From a bacterium HR10 (GTDB taxonomy: Bacteria > Acidobacteriota > Blastocatellia > HR10), in contig BEHM01000005.1 of the NCBI GenBank assembly GCA_002923315.1, positions 1 to 64,000 on the forward strand: DNA of 64,000 bases, read 5' to 3'. Every line of letters starts with the position of its first letter. Position 1 is the stretch's first letter. This document shows positions 11,360 through 19,371 of this stretch, piece by piece. A program made the translations under genes and the position numbers. The notes beneath the pieces are model-generated. The model was not told where the DNA came from. It saw only the letters and a program-made list of their open reading frames with translations, and searched no databases.

Positions 11360-11701
11360 TCGCGCATCCCCGCCGGGGCTCCTGACCCCGGCGGGAGTGT
11401 GCTCCCATCCGGCAGAAGCGAAACGCGCGCGAGCGCGGGGCGATGTCAACGTGTCGCGTGCGACAGCCGTCCTCTCGCGCGAAGGGGAGTGATCTCCTCG
11501 GCACTGAGCGCGACGCATCCTGTGAGTGCCAGGGTCTCACGGAATCGCCCCTGGGCAGGATCGCCAGGCTGAATGGGGCGGTCTTTCCCTCTATTGACAA
11601 ACTCGATTGGCCTCGATCATCTTTGAAGCTGCCGAGCTGGAATCGGCCCACACGATCTGCGCGATCGCGTGAGGAGTATAGACGTACACGCGGAGGGCGA
11701 G
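11360..11701. other. Intergenic region with a strong hairpin and a promoter
   Basis: CCCGCCGGGG at 11369-11378 pairs perfectly with CCCCGGCGGG at 11386-11395, ten bases after the thioredoxin-like gene stop. It lacks a T-run, so it may be a 3'-end stabilising or weak terminator hairpin. TTGACA at 11594-11599 with a weak TCATCT at 11617-11622 (17-bp spacer) may drive the following gene. Confidence 0.5.
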
Positions 11702-12601
11702 ATGAGAATTCTCGTGACAGGTTCCACAGGGCTCATCGGATCGGCCCTTGTCCCTTTTCTGCGTGCCGGAGGGCATGAGGTGGTGCGATTGGCGCGCGCG
11801 CCGCTGCGCGCGGAGGAGGCGGTCGTGCTGTGGGACCCGGAAGCCGGGAGGCTCAATGCCTCGGAGCTGGAGGGCGTGGAGGCTGTTGTTCACCTGGCCG
11901 GAGAGAACATCGCCGGGCGTTGGACGGCGGAGAAGAAGGCGCGTATTCGGAACAGCCGCGTTCGGGGTACGCAACTGCTCGCCGAGACGCTCGCGCGGCT
12001 GGAACGACCGCCGGCCGTGCTCGTCTCGGCTTCGGCCATCGGCTATTACGGGGATCGCGGCGATGAGCTGCTGCGCGAAGAGAGTCCGCCCGGGCGCGGA
12101 TTCCTCGCCGATGTGGCTGCGCAGTGGGAAGCTGCGACCGAGCCGGCTGCGCAAAAGGGCATTCGTGTCGTGATCCTTCGATTTGGCATCGTCCTCAGCC
12201 CGCGAGGTGGGGCACTGGCTCAAATGCTTCCCCCCTTCCGGCTCGGCTTGGGCGGACCCATTGGGTCCGGGCAACAGTACTGGAGCTGGGTCGCCATAGA
12301 TGACGTCGTGCGCGCGATTCAGCATGCACTGCTCACGGAGACTCTGCGCGGACCTGTCAACGTCGTCGCCCCCGATCCGGTCCGAAATCACGAGTTCGTG
12401 CGCACGCTGGGGCGCGTCCTGGGGCGCCCGGCGCTTCTGTCCATGCCGGCCTTCGCCGTGCGCCTGCTCTTTGGGCAAATGGGGGAGGAATTGCTTCTGG
12501 CCAGCCAGCGCGTCGAACCGATACGACTTCTCGCCTCAGGCTTCGTCTTCCAGTATCCAGACCTGGAGGGCGCCCTCCGCCATCTTCTGAGAAAGTCCTG
12601 A
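11702..12601 (+). CDS. TIGR01777-family NAD(P)-binding epimerase/SDR (YfcH-like)
   Basis: A 299-aa extended short-chain dehydrogenase of the YfcH/SDR39U1 type. The Rossmann motif is at the N-terminus (GSTGLIGSALVPFL), and the family motifs AVVHLAGENIAGRWT and SASAIGYYGDRG follow. A DUF1731-type C-terminal segment with LGRVLGRP is present. The true substrate of the family is unsettled. The ATG at 11702 is chosen because GGAGGGCGAG precedes it. The next gene starts three bases after its stop. Confidence 0.9.
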   Translation: MRILVTGSTGLIGSALVPFLRAGGHEVVRLARAPLRAEEAVVLWDPEAGRLNASELEGVEAVVHLAGENIAGRWTAEKKARIRNSRVRGTQLLAETLARLERPPAVLVSASAIGYYGDRGDELLREESPPGRGFLADVAAQWEAATEPAAQKGIRVVILRFGIVLSPRGGALAQMLPPFRLGLGGPIGSGQQYWSWVAIDDVVRAIQHALLTETLRGPVNVVAPDPVRNHEFVRTLGRVLGRPALLSMPAFAVRLLFGQMGEELLLASQRVEPIRLLASGFVFQYPDLEGALRHLLRKS

Positions 12602-12604
12602 GGG

Positions 12605-13819
12605 GTGTGTTCGCAGTCTTATGACGTCGCCATCATTGGTGGTGGCCTCCTGGGGCTGGCGACGGCGCAAGCCCTCCTGGAGGCATCGCCTCGATGCGCG
12701 CTCGTCGTCTTGGAAGCCGAGCCGCGCGTGGCCGCGCATCAGAGCGGGCGCAATAGCGGCGTCATCCATTCCGGACTCTACTATCGTCCCGGCTCCCTGA
12801 AAGCGCGCACCTGCGTCGAGGGGCGCCAGGCGCTCTATCGCTTTCTGGAGGAGCAACAGATTCCACATGAGCGCTGCGGGAAGCTGGTCATCGCCACATC
12901 CGCGCGCGAGCTGCCCATCCTGGCTGATCTCGAGCGGCGCGGTCATATCAATGGCTTGCGCGGCCTTCGATGGGTGCGGGCGGAAGAGATCCCCGCATAC
13001 GAGCCACATGCGCGCGGACAGGCGGCCCTCTGGGTTCCGGAGACGGGCATCACCGATTACGCGCTCGTCGCGCAGGCGCTCGCTCGCGTGATCGGCGAGC
13101 GCGGTGGGGAGGTGCGAACCGGTGCCCGCGTCTTCGGCGTGCGTCGCTTGCGGCGCGAGATCATCGCAGAGACGACGGCGGGTGAGATCGCCTGCCGCGT
13201 TCTGGTCGGTTGCGCTGGTCTTCATGCTGATCGCATCGCGCGCTTATGCGGCCTGCATCCCGAGTTGCGCATCATCCCGTTTCGCGGTGAGTACTACGAG
13301 CTGATCCCCGAACGGCGATCTTTGGTGAGAAACCTCATCTACCCCGTCCCCGATCCCGAGCTGCCCTTTCTCGGCGTTCACTTCACCCGTCGCGTGGATG
13401 GTCGTGTGGACGTCGGTCCGAACGCCGTCCTCGCGCTCAAACGCGAGGGGTATACGCGCTGGAGCATCTCGGCGCGAGATGTCGGAGAGATGCTCGCCTT
13501 TTCCGGCTTCTGGCGCTTGATCCTGCGGCATGGGCGCGCGGGCGTGCGCGAAGTGGTGCTCAGCTTCAGCCGACGCGCGTTCGCGCGAGCGCTGGCGCGA
13601 CTCGTCCCCGAGGTTCGAGCGCAGGATTTGCGTCCGGCGGCATCCGGCGTGCGCGCTCAGGCCGTGGATCCGTCGGGTCGGCTCGTGGACGATTTTCGCA
13701 TTCTCGAAGCCGAACGCATGGTGCACGTGTTGAACGCCCCCTCACCCGCAGCGACCGCCGCACTCCGCATCGGGCAGATCGTCGCCGCTCGCGTCCTGGC
13801 GCACCTGGAGGGAGGATGA
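12605..13819 (+). CDS. lhgO: L-2-hydroxyglutarate oxidase (LhgO-like)
   Basis: FAD-dependent oxidoreductase that oxidises L-2-hydroxyglutarate to 2-oxoglutarate, a metabolite-repair step at the membrane. 404 aa. The dinucleotide-binding motif IIGGGLLGLATA is at the N-terminus, followed by the family-specific HQSGRNSGVIHSGLYY and GKLVIATS. The C-terminal half carries PFRGEYYEL and GPNAVLALKREGY. The gene starts with GTG three bases after the preceding stop, indicating cotranscription with the epimerase-like gene. Confidence 0.92.
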   Translation: MCSQSYDVAIIGGGLLGLATAQALLEASPRCALVVLEAEPRVAAHQSGRNSGVIHSGLYYRPGSLKARTCVEGRQALYRFLEEQQIPHERCGKLVIATSARELPILADLERRGHINGLRGLRWVRAEEIPAYEPHARGQAALWVPETGITDYALVAQALARVIGERGGEVRTGARVFGVRRLRREIIAETTAGEIACRVLVGCAGLHADRIARLCGLHPELRIIPFRGEYYELIPERRSLVRNLIYPVPDPELPFLGVHFTRRVDGRVDVGPNAVLALKREGYTRWSISARDVGEMLAFSGFWRLILRHGRAGVREVVLSFSRRAFARALARLVPEVRAQDLRPAASGVRAQAVDPSGRLVDDFRILEAERMVHVLNAPSPAATAALRIGQIVAARVLAHLEGG

Positions 13820-13832
13820 GGCCAAGTGGGGA

Positions 13833-14660
13833 TCACGGGAGGTAGGGGAGCGGACTCCGACTCTCGACGAAACGCCGCAGGTTCTCCATCACTTCGGGGC
13901 GCGCCAGCAGCTCGCAGAAGAGTTCGATCTCCCGGCGCAGCTCGTCGTAGGGGATGGGCTTGATGAAGCGCTTCGCCGTCCGACGCGCCGCATCGTCGAA
14001 TTTCGTGATCTGGGCAGCCGTCGTCCGGGCCGCGGCGAGCGCCTGCCCTTCGGCCACGAGCTGGCTGACCAATCCCGCCGCATGCGCGCGCGTGGCATTC
14101 ACCGTACGTCCGGTGAGCAAGAGGTCTCGCACCACAGCATTGCCCACATCCCGCTTCAGGCGCGGGATGCCGCCGAAGCCGGGAATCAGCCCCAGGCGCA
14201 GCTCCGGGAAGCCAAAGCGCGCCATCCTGTCCGCGATGATGAGATCGCACGCGAGCGCCAACTCCAATCCTCCGCCAAACACCACGCCGTGCACCGCCGC
14301 AATGGTCACCAGCGGCGTCGCATCCAGCCGATTGAGGACGTGGTGAATACGCTCCAGGAACGCGCGCACGGCGTCCACGCGCGCGGCCACATCCAAATCT
14401 CGAGCGCGCTCGTAGAGTTCGCGCAGATCGGCTCCGGCGCTGAATCCGCACCGCATCGTGCTGTAGAGGATGACGACGCGCGCGCGCTCAGCCAGGACAT
14501 CCAAGACAGCCGCGAACCGCTCCAGCTCCTCCAGCATCACCGAACCGATCTCATTGCACGGTTCGCGATGCAACGCGAGCTCGACGACGCCGTCCTTCGC
14601 CTCCCACGAGAGCGCCCTTCCCTGAAATCGCTCCATCGGGCCTTCCCCTGGCGCGCTCAT
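13833..14660 (-). CDS. Enoyl-CoA hydratase/isomerase family protein
   Basis: A 275-aa crotonase-fold enzyme acting on acyl-CoA thioesters. The oxyanion-hole segments are visible: [12 protein letters not shown] and [20 protein letters not shown]. The glutamate usual for hydratases is in the [16 protein letters not shown] region. The C-terminal helical part is complete. Its ATG overlaps the stop of the dehydratase gene by four bases, so the two are coupled. The precise substrate cannot be read from sequence. Confidence 0.9.
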   Translation of the reverse strand: MSAPGEGPMERFQGRALSWEAKDGVVELALHREPCNEIGSVMLEELERFAAVLDVLAERARVVILYSTMRCGFSAGADLRELYERARDLDVAARVDAVRAFLERIHHVLNRLDATPLVTIAAVHGVVFGGGLELALACDLIIADRMARFGFPELRLGLIPGFGGIPRLKRDVGNAVVRDLLLTGRTVNATRAHAAGLVSQLVAEGQALAAARTTAAQITKFDDAARRTAKRFIKPIPYDELRREIELFCELLARPEVMENLRRFVESRSPLPYLP

Positions 14661-15019
14661 TCGGATCGGGATGCCGCGACCTCCGCGTAGAGCCGATCCG
14701 TCTTCGCCGCCATGATGAAGTCGTTGCGGTGCAGCCCGCGAATCTTATGCGTCCACCAGGTGACGGTGACGCGCCCCCATTCGGTCAGGATCGCCGGATG
14801 GTGATCTTCCGCCTCGGCCAGCTCGCCGACCTTATTCGTGAAGGCGAGCGCTTCGGCGAAATCCCGGAACCGGAACGTGCGCTCCAAGCGTTTGATCCCA
14901 TCCCGCTCGACGATCGTCCACTGCGGCACCTGGGGAGCGAGCGTCGCGATCTCCGCATCGCTGAGCGGGGGAGCGTCGCCGCGGCACGCTTCGCATTTCA
15001 TCTCGGCCAGTGGTGTCAT
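14657..15019 (-). CDS. Pterin-4a-carbinolamine dehydratase
   Basis: A 120-aa 4a-hydroxytetrahydrobiopterin dehydratase that recycles the pterin cofactor of aromatic amino acid hydroxylases. The active-site motif AEDHHPAI is present, as is the preceding [21 protein letters not shown]. An N-terminal extension of about 25 residues contains MKCEACRGD, a variant seen in some bacterial members. It is first in a two-gene unit with the crotonase-like gene. Confidence 0.9.
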   Translation of the reverse strand: MTPLAEMKCEACRGDAPPLSDAEIATLAPQVPQWTIVERDGIKRLERTFRFRDFAEALAFTNKVGELAEAEDHHPAILTEWGRVTVTWWTHKIRGLHRNDFIMAAKTDRLYAEVAASRSE

Positions 15020-15115
15020 CGCCCTCCTCCTTCTGTTCCAGAGATTCGCCGCCGGTCCGCGTGAGCATCGGGTCGGCCGCGAACGGTTATTGATGGCACA
15101 GTCGCGCGTGAGCTG

Positions 15116-16690
15116 TCAACGCCCTCGCCCGAGGGCGCGCTCCATCGCTTCGGCCATCTCTCGCATCAGCTCGCGCTCGCTCACCCCGCGCCAGCAGTGG
15201 CCGCGACGCGGTCCGTAGACGATGCGCGCATCGGCCGGAGGATCGGCCCGCTTCAAGAACTCCTCCAGCAGATAGACGGCGTTGTTGAGGAAGTAATCGT
15301 CGGCCTCCCCCACCCAGATGCGGAGCTTCCCCCGCAGCTTCGGGCCGAGCGTCGGCCAGTTCCGCTCCAGGACGAGGCGCAGATCATACTGCTTCCAATG
15401 CTCGACCGCCTCCCGATGGATTCTCCCCGTCTTCGGATCCCACAAGGGCACGGGGCGACCATCAGCGCCGCGCGGGCCGTAAGCGGCATTCCACGATCCC
15501 CATTGCCCGCCCGACATCGCGTAGCTGTCGCCCAATCCCATGACGTTCTCCATCTGACACTCATATCGCATGGTGAACCGCACATCGCCGCGGAGATCGC
15601 GCGCGCTCGGCCGTTCGAATCCATATCGGTTCACATACGCGTTCTCGTCCTCGTAGATGTTGATGAGCTGGAAGGCGCGGAAGTCCACGCTGTCGGGACA
15701 TGCGGCCCACGCGCCGTTGAAGACATCGGGATAGAAGATCTGCAGCGCGAGCGCGACCCATCCTCCGGTCGAGCCGCCGTCGAGCACACGCGCCTCCGGC
15801 CTGCCGATCGCGCGAAACGTGCGCTCCACATACGGGATCAACTCCCGCACGAGGGCATCGCCATAGGGGCCATTGTTGGCGGAGTTCACGTAGTACGGAT
15901 CCCCATAGGGGCCGGCCCCATCCAGATGGAGCAGGATCATCCGCGGCGCGTCATCCGCCATCCAGGCGCGCCGAAATTCCGAGCCCTCGGCCATCAGGCG
16001 AAGCACATGCGTGTAGCGCGTCCCGAATCCGCCAATGTGCACGCGCAGCGGATAGTGACGTTCAGGTTCGCGCGCATAGTCGCGCGGCAGGATCACGCCG
16101 GCGCGCAGGTGGATGGGCCGACCGTGAAACGCGCTGAGCAGCTCGGATCGAATCATGACGAACTTCACCAGCTCGGTCTCCGGTGGCGCCTCCTCGGGAA
16201 TCGCGCGCGTCAGCTCCAGGCGCACCGCGTCTCCTCGCGCGGGATCTAGGTGCACGCGATGAACGGCGCTGTAGAGATTGCCGGGCGCATCCGGTCGCCG
16301 AATGTCTGGATTCCACATGAAGACCGCTTGGACGAAATACTCACCGGCCGGGACCTGAGACAGACGCTCGATCGGCACGCCGATCGCCGTGTCGTCCACG
16401 ACGGCGCGATGCCCGGGGCCGAAATCTCGAACATCGCGCCCGAAGACGAAAACATCGCGACGTTCCGGATGCCCGATGGCGAAGCGCGGCTCCGGCTCCG
16501 GACGCGAGCCGATGACCAAGAGCAGCCGTCCCGTCCGCGGAGCATCAAGCAGTCCGGGGGCCATCGTCACCTCGAAACGAAGCGCGGGGGGATGACCACG
16601 AAGGCCAGACGTTATCGCGAAGACCACGGCGAGGGCGAAGGGAATCGCCGTCCGTCGAAGGACATTCTCAGCGATCGCGGTTCTCACCAT
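15116..16690 (-). CDS. Secreted alpha/beta-hydrolase esterase
   Basis: A 524-aa putative esterase of the EsD/Fes-like alpha/beta-hydrolase group. From the ATG at 16690 the protein starts with a signal-peptide-like segment (IPFALAVVFAITSG). An N-terminal domain of about 150 residues resembles a beta-sandwich. The nucleophile elbow is GGSTGGWVAL and a late histidine lies in YGPRRGHCWRG. The longer frame to 16735 would put charged residues before the signal peptide, so the internal ATG is preferred. Substrate is unknown. Confidence 0.78.
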   Translation of the reverse strand: MVRTAIAENVLRRTAIPFALAVVFAITSGLRGHPPALRFEVTMAPGLLDAPRTGRLLLVIGSRPEPEPRFAIGHPERRDVFVFGRDVRDFGPGHRAVVDDTAIGVPIERLSQVPAGEYFVQAVFMWNPDIRRPDAPGNLYSAVHRVHLDPARGDAVRLELTRAIPEEAPPETELVKFVMIRSELLSAFHGRPIHLRAGVILPRDYAREPERHYPLRVHIGGFGTRYTHVLRLMAEGSEFRRAWMADDAPRMILLHLDGAGPYGDPYYVNSANNGPYGDALVRELIPYVERTFRAIGRPEARVLDGGSTGGWVALALQIFYPDVFNGAWAACPDSVDFRAFQLINIYEDENAYVNRYGFERPSARDLRGDVRFTMRYECQMENVMGLGDSYAMSGGQWGSWNAAYGPRGADGRPVPLWDPKTGRIHREAVEHWKQYDLRLVLERNWPTLGPKLRGKLRIWVGEADDYFLNNAVYLLEEFLKRADPPADARIVYGPRRGHCWRGVSERELMREMAEAMERALGRGR

Positions 16691-16754
16691 TGCGCGTGCT
16701 TCGTGATGATACCGGTCGTCGCGTTCGAGCGTCAAACCGTGGTGAAGAGAATCA

Positions 16755-16783
16755 TTGACGCGCCATGGCGCTTTCTGTACAAT
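16755..16783 (+). promoter_or_regulatory. Promoter of the cas6 / III-B block
   Basis: TTGACG (16755-16760), a 17-bp spacer and TACAAT (16778-16783) form a near-consensus sigma-70 promoter on the plus strand, about 180 bp before cas6. The adjacent esterase gene points away. Confidence 0.65.
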
Positions 16784-16964
16784 GAGGCCGTCACTTCACG
16801 GCGACGGTGAGGTGGCAGCGGGTTCTCCTGATCTTCGCCGGCCGGGGTGCGGATCCTCGGTCGCGCGGTGGGAGCATAGCAGATGTGTGAGATCACCCGA
16901 TTCTCGCTCCATTCTCCGATGACGGGTGCGCGGAGAGACCCGTGAGCGGACGCGGAGTGTTCTC

Positions 16965-17993
16965 ATGCCATCGCCATCGGACATCGTGACGTTCGCCCGC
17001 GCATTGCGCGTCGGCGTCTTCGAATTCCACTGGCGCGCGCAGGAGAGCGCGCGACTTCCGCGCTTCAAAGGCTCGACCCTGCGCGGCGCTCTGGGATGGG
17101 CGTTCAAACGCGTCGTTTGCATTCGTCCCGATGGGCTCTGTGAGCGCTGCATGGTGCGCTCCAGTTGTCGTTATCCCTACATGTTCGAGACATCGCCGCC
17201 GGAGGGGATCCCCGTCTTTCGCGGACAGCGCGCTGCACCGCATCCTTATGTGCTGGAGCCGCCGCTTGAGGAGAGAGCGCATTATGCTACGGGCGAGTTG
17301 GTGACGTTCGGCCTTCTGCTGTTGGGACGAGCCGTGACCTCTCTGCCGCATCTGATCCTGGCGGCCGACTGGGCCGGACGGATGGGGATCGGACGGGGAC
17401 GCGCGCGCTTCGTGCTCGATGCTGTCTTCGCCCGTGATGCCGACGATCGCTCAACCGCAATCTACGACGGCTCCTCCGGCCGTCTCACATGGGACGCCGG
17501 CGCGCCGCGTTTGGATGAATTCATCCGGGGGCGGCAACGGCGACTCGCCCGCCGATCCTCGGCACGCTTGCGGCTTCGCCTGCTGACCCCTCTGCGCCTG
17601 CGCGTCGGCGGTGATCTGCAAGCCGACCTGCCTTTCGATCTGCTCGTGCGCAGCCTGCTCCGCCGATTGTGGCAGCTTGTCCTCCTCCACGGAGAGGAGG
17701 CGCCTCGCCTCGATCCTCACCCGTGGATCGAACGCGCGCGCGCGATTGCGACCCTTCGCCAAGCACTCGCCTGGCGCGATTGGGAGCGATATTCGCATCG
17801 GCAGCAAACGAAGATGCGCCTGGGCGGATTCATCGGCGAAGTCGAGTACGAGTTGAGCGAGCGAGATCACGACCTCTTCCTCCCCCTCCTGATCGTCGGC
17901 GAACTCTTGCACGTCGGCACCGGCACCACCTTCGGCCTGGGGAAATACGAGATCATGGACGCGGAGCCCGACGTTCGGAACGCTCATCCCTGA
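16965..17993 (+). CDS. cas6: CRISPR pre-crRNA endoribonuclease Cas6
   Basis: A 342-aa RAMP-fold nuclease that cuts the repeat in the array transcript and leaves the 8-nt 5' tag. The N-terminal half has a cysteine cluster (GLCERCMVRSSCRYPY) and the PF10040-type C-terminal half ends with the glycine-rich HVGTGTTFGLGKYE. The conserved LGGFIGEVEY precedes it. It is the only Cas6 seen in the window and so probably serves both effector complexes. ATG at 16965 is chosen over an upstream GTG-type extension. Confidence 0.9.
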   Translation: MPSPSDIVTFARALRVGVFEFHWRAQESARLPRFKGSTLRGALGWAFKRVVCIRPDGLCERCMVRSSCRYPYMFETSPPEGIPVFRGQRAAPHPYVLEPPLEERAHYATGELVTFGLLLLGRAVTSLPHLILAADWAGRMGIGRGRARFVLDAVFARDADDRSTAIYDGSSGRLTWDAGAPRLDEFIRGRQRRLARRSSARLRLRLLTPLRLRVGGDLQADLPFDLLVRSLLRRLWQLVLLHGEEAPRLDPHPWIERARAIATLRQALAWRDWERYSHRQQTKMRLGGFIGEVEYELSERDHDLFLPLLIVGELLHVGTGTTFGLGKYEIMDAEPDVRNAHP

Positions 17994-18165
17994 TGCCGAC
18001 GTTCGTCCGGAGCGTGGCCGGCAGGACCGCGCCCCGATGAAGGACCGGCCACTTTGCAGCCGATGGCACTGAGGGTCGGAGAGAGGGAAAGGTTGCCGAA
18101 AGGTTGCCACCGTAGATCGGTGAGCAGCCGTTCGGCTAAAGTTGACCCCGTATGAGGAGGACACG

Positions 18166-19371
18166 ATGAAAAGACTGAGCTTCACGCTGGAAACCGTCAC
18201 GCCGCTCTTTCTCGCGGGCAACGACCAGAACGCCGTCGAACTGCGCGCCCCGAGCATTCGCGGACACTTGCGCTACTGGTATCGCGCGCTGCTCGGCGGA
18301 CTGGGAGTCGCGCCATCGAACCGACTGCATGAGCTGGAGAGCCGGGTTTTCGGCAAAGAGGAGCGCGGGTCTCCACTGCTCGTGAGAGTGAAAGACATTC
18401 GCTGGGCCGGCGGGCGGATCAAGGAGAACAAAGAACTCGATCTGGGATACGACAAAGCGAAGAAAGAGACTCGCCGCCCCGGGTTGACCTATCTCCTCTA
18501 TTCCACTCAACTCGGCCAGAATCAGCGTCGCTACGCCGACGTGGGCACAACCTTCACACTGGAATTTGTCTCGTTCGACAAAGAGGCTGAGAAAGTGTTG
18601 CAGCTCGCCTCGTGCGCCCTCTGGTGCTGGACGCATTTTGGAGGATTGGGGACGCGCTCCCGGCGCGGCGGAGGGAACATTCAGGTGAGAGAAGTGAAGG
18701 ACGATGCGAACGGGCTGAAGGATTTCCCGGACTTCACGCTGACCGGCGTCAACAGCCCGGAAGCCCTGAAAGCGCATCTTGAAAATGGCTTGAGGAAAAC
18801 CCGCGATTTCGTCGCTCGGCTGAACGCGCTCGCGCCGAGGACTGTGAACAGCCGCGTGGACTTTCCCATCCTCCATCCCGACCACGCCGACATCTGGATC
18901 ATTCGGACCACCTGGAACGGGAGCCTTGAGGCGATGGAACACGCGGGGAAGAAATTCCAGCAGTTTCGGCATAAACGTGGCCCGGATTTTCCCTCCGTGC
19001 TGAACGATTACTTGAACGCGGGTCGCGCGCCGACATTGGAGAGGCCCGCCTTCGGGCTGCCGCTCCAATTCCGCTATCGCTCGGCGCCGGACAAGCAGGC
19101 GATGGTCGAAACGGAGCATTTCACCCGGCGAGCCTCGCCGCTTCTGCTTCGTTTCCTCAAGCTGGGCGATGGAAGAATCGCGCTGGTTTTGATCCACTTC
19201 AGGTCCTCTTTCCTGCCGAGTGGAGAGAGGCTGAAGATCAAAGACCAATCCGAGGGCGCAAAGCAAAGGCCGCAGCTCGCGAGTCCTCCCGATACCACCG
19301 TTCGACAGAGCGTGATCGAGCACTTTCGCGATCAATTCGGCGGCTACCTTGATGTGAGGAGCTGGCTATGA
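18166..19371 (+). CDS. cmr1: Type III-B RAMP protein Cmr1
   Basis: A 401-aa RAMP subunit that caps the 3' end of the crRNA in the Cmr complex. The N-terminal motif APSIRGHLRYWYRAL is characteristic of Cmr1, and GGLGTRSRRGGG is the glycine-rich loop. GAGGAGG precedes the ATG at 18166. The 3' end overlaps cas10 by four bases (ATGA). It is the first gene of a tightly packed cmr1-6 operon. Confidence 0.93.
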   Translation: MKRLSFTLETVTPLFLAGNDQNAVELRAPSIRGHLRYWYRALLGGLGVAPSNRLHELESRVFGKEERGSPLLVRVKDIRWAGGRIKENKELDLGYDKAKKETRRPGLTYLLYSTQLGQNQRRYADVGTTFTLEFVSFDKEAEKVLQLASCALWCWTHFGGLGTRSRRGGGNIQVREVKDDANGLKDFPDFTLTGVNSPEALKAHLENGLRKTRDFVARLNALAPRTVNSRVDFPILHPDHADIWIIRTTWNGSLEAMEHAGKKFQQFRHKRGPDFPSVLNDYLNAGRAPTLERPAFGLPLQFRYRSAPDKQAMVETEHFTRRASPLLLRFLKLGDGRIALVLIHFRSSFLPSGERLKIKDQSEGAKQRPQLASPPDTTVRQSVIEHFRDQFGGYLDVRSWL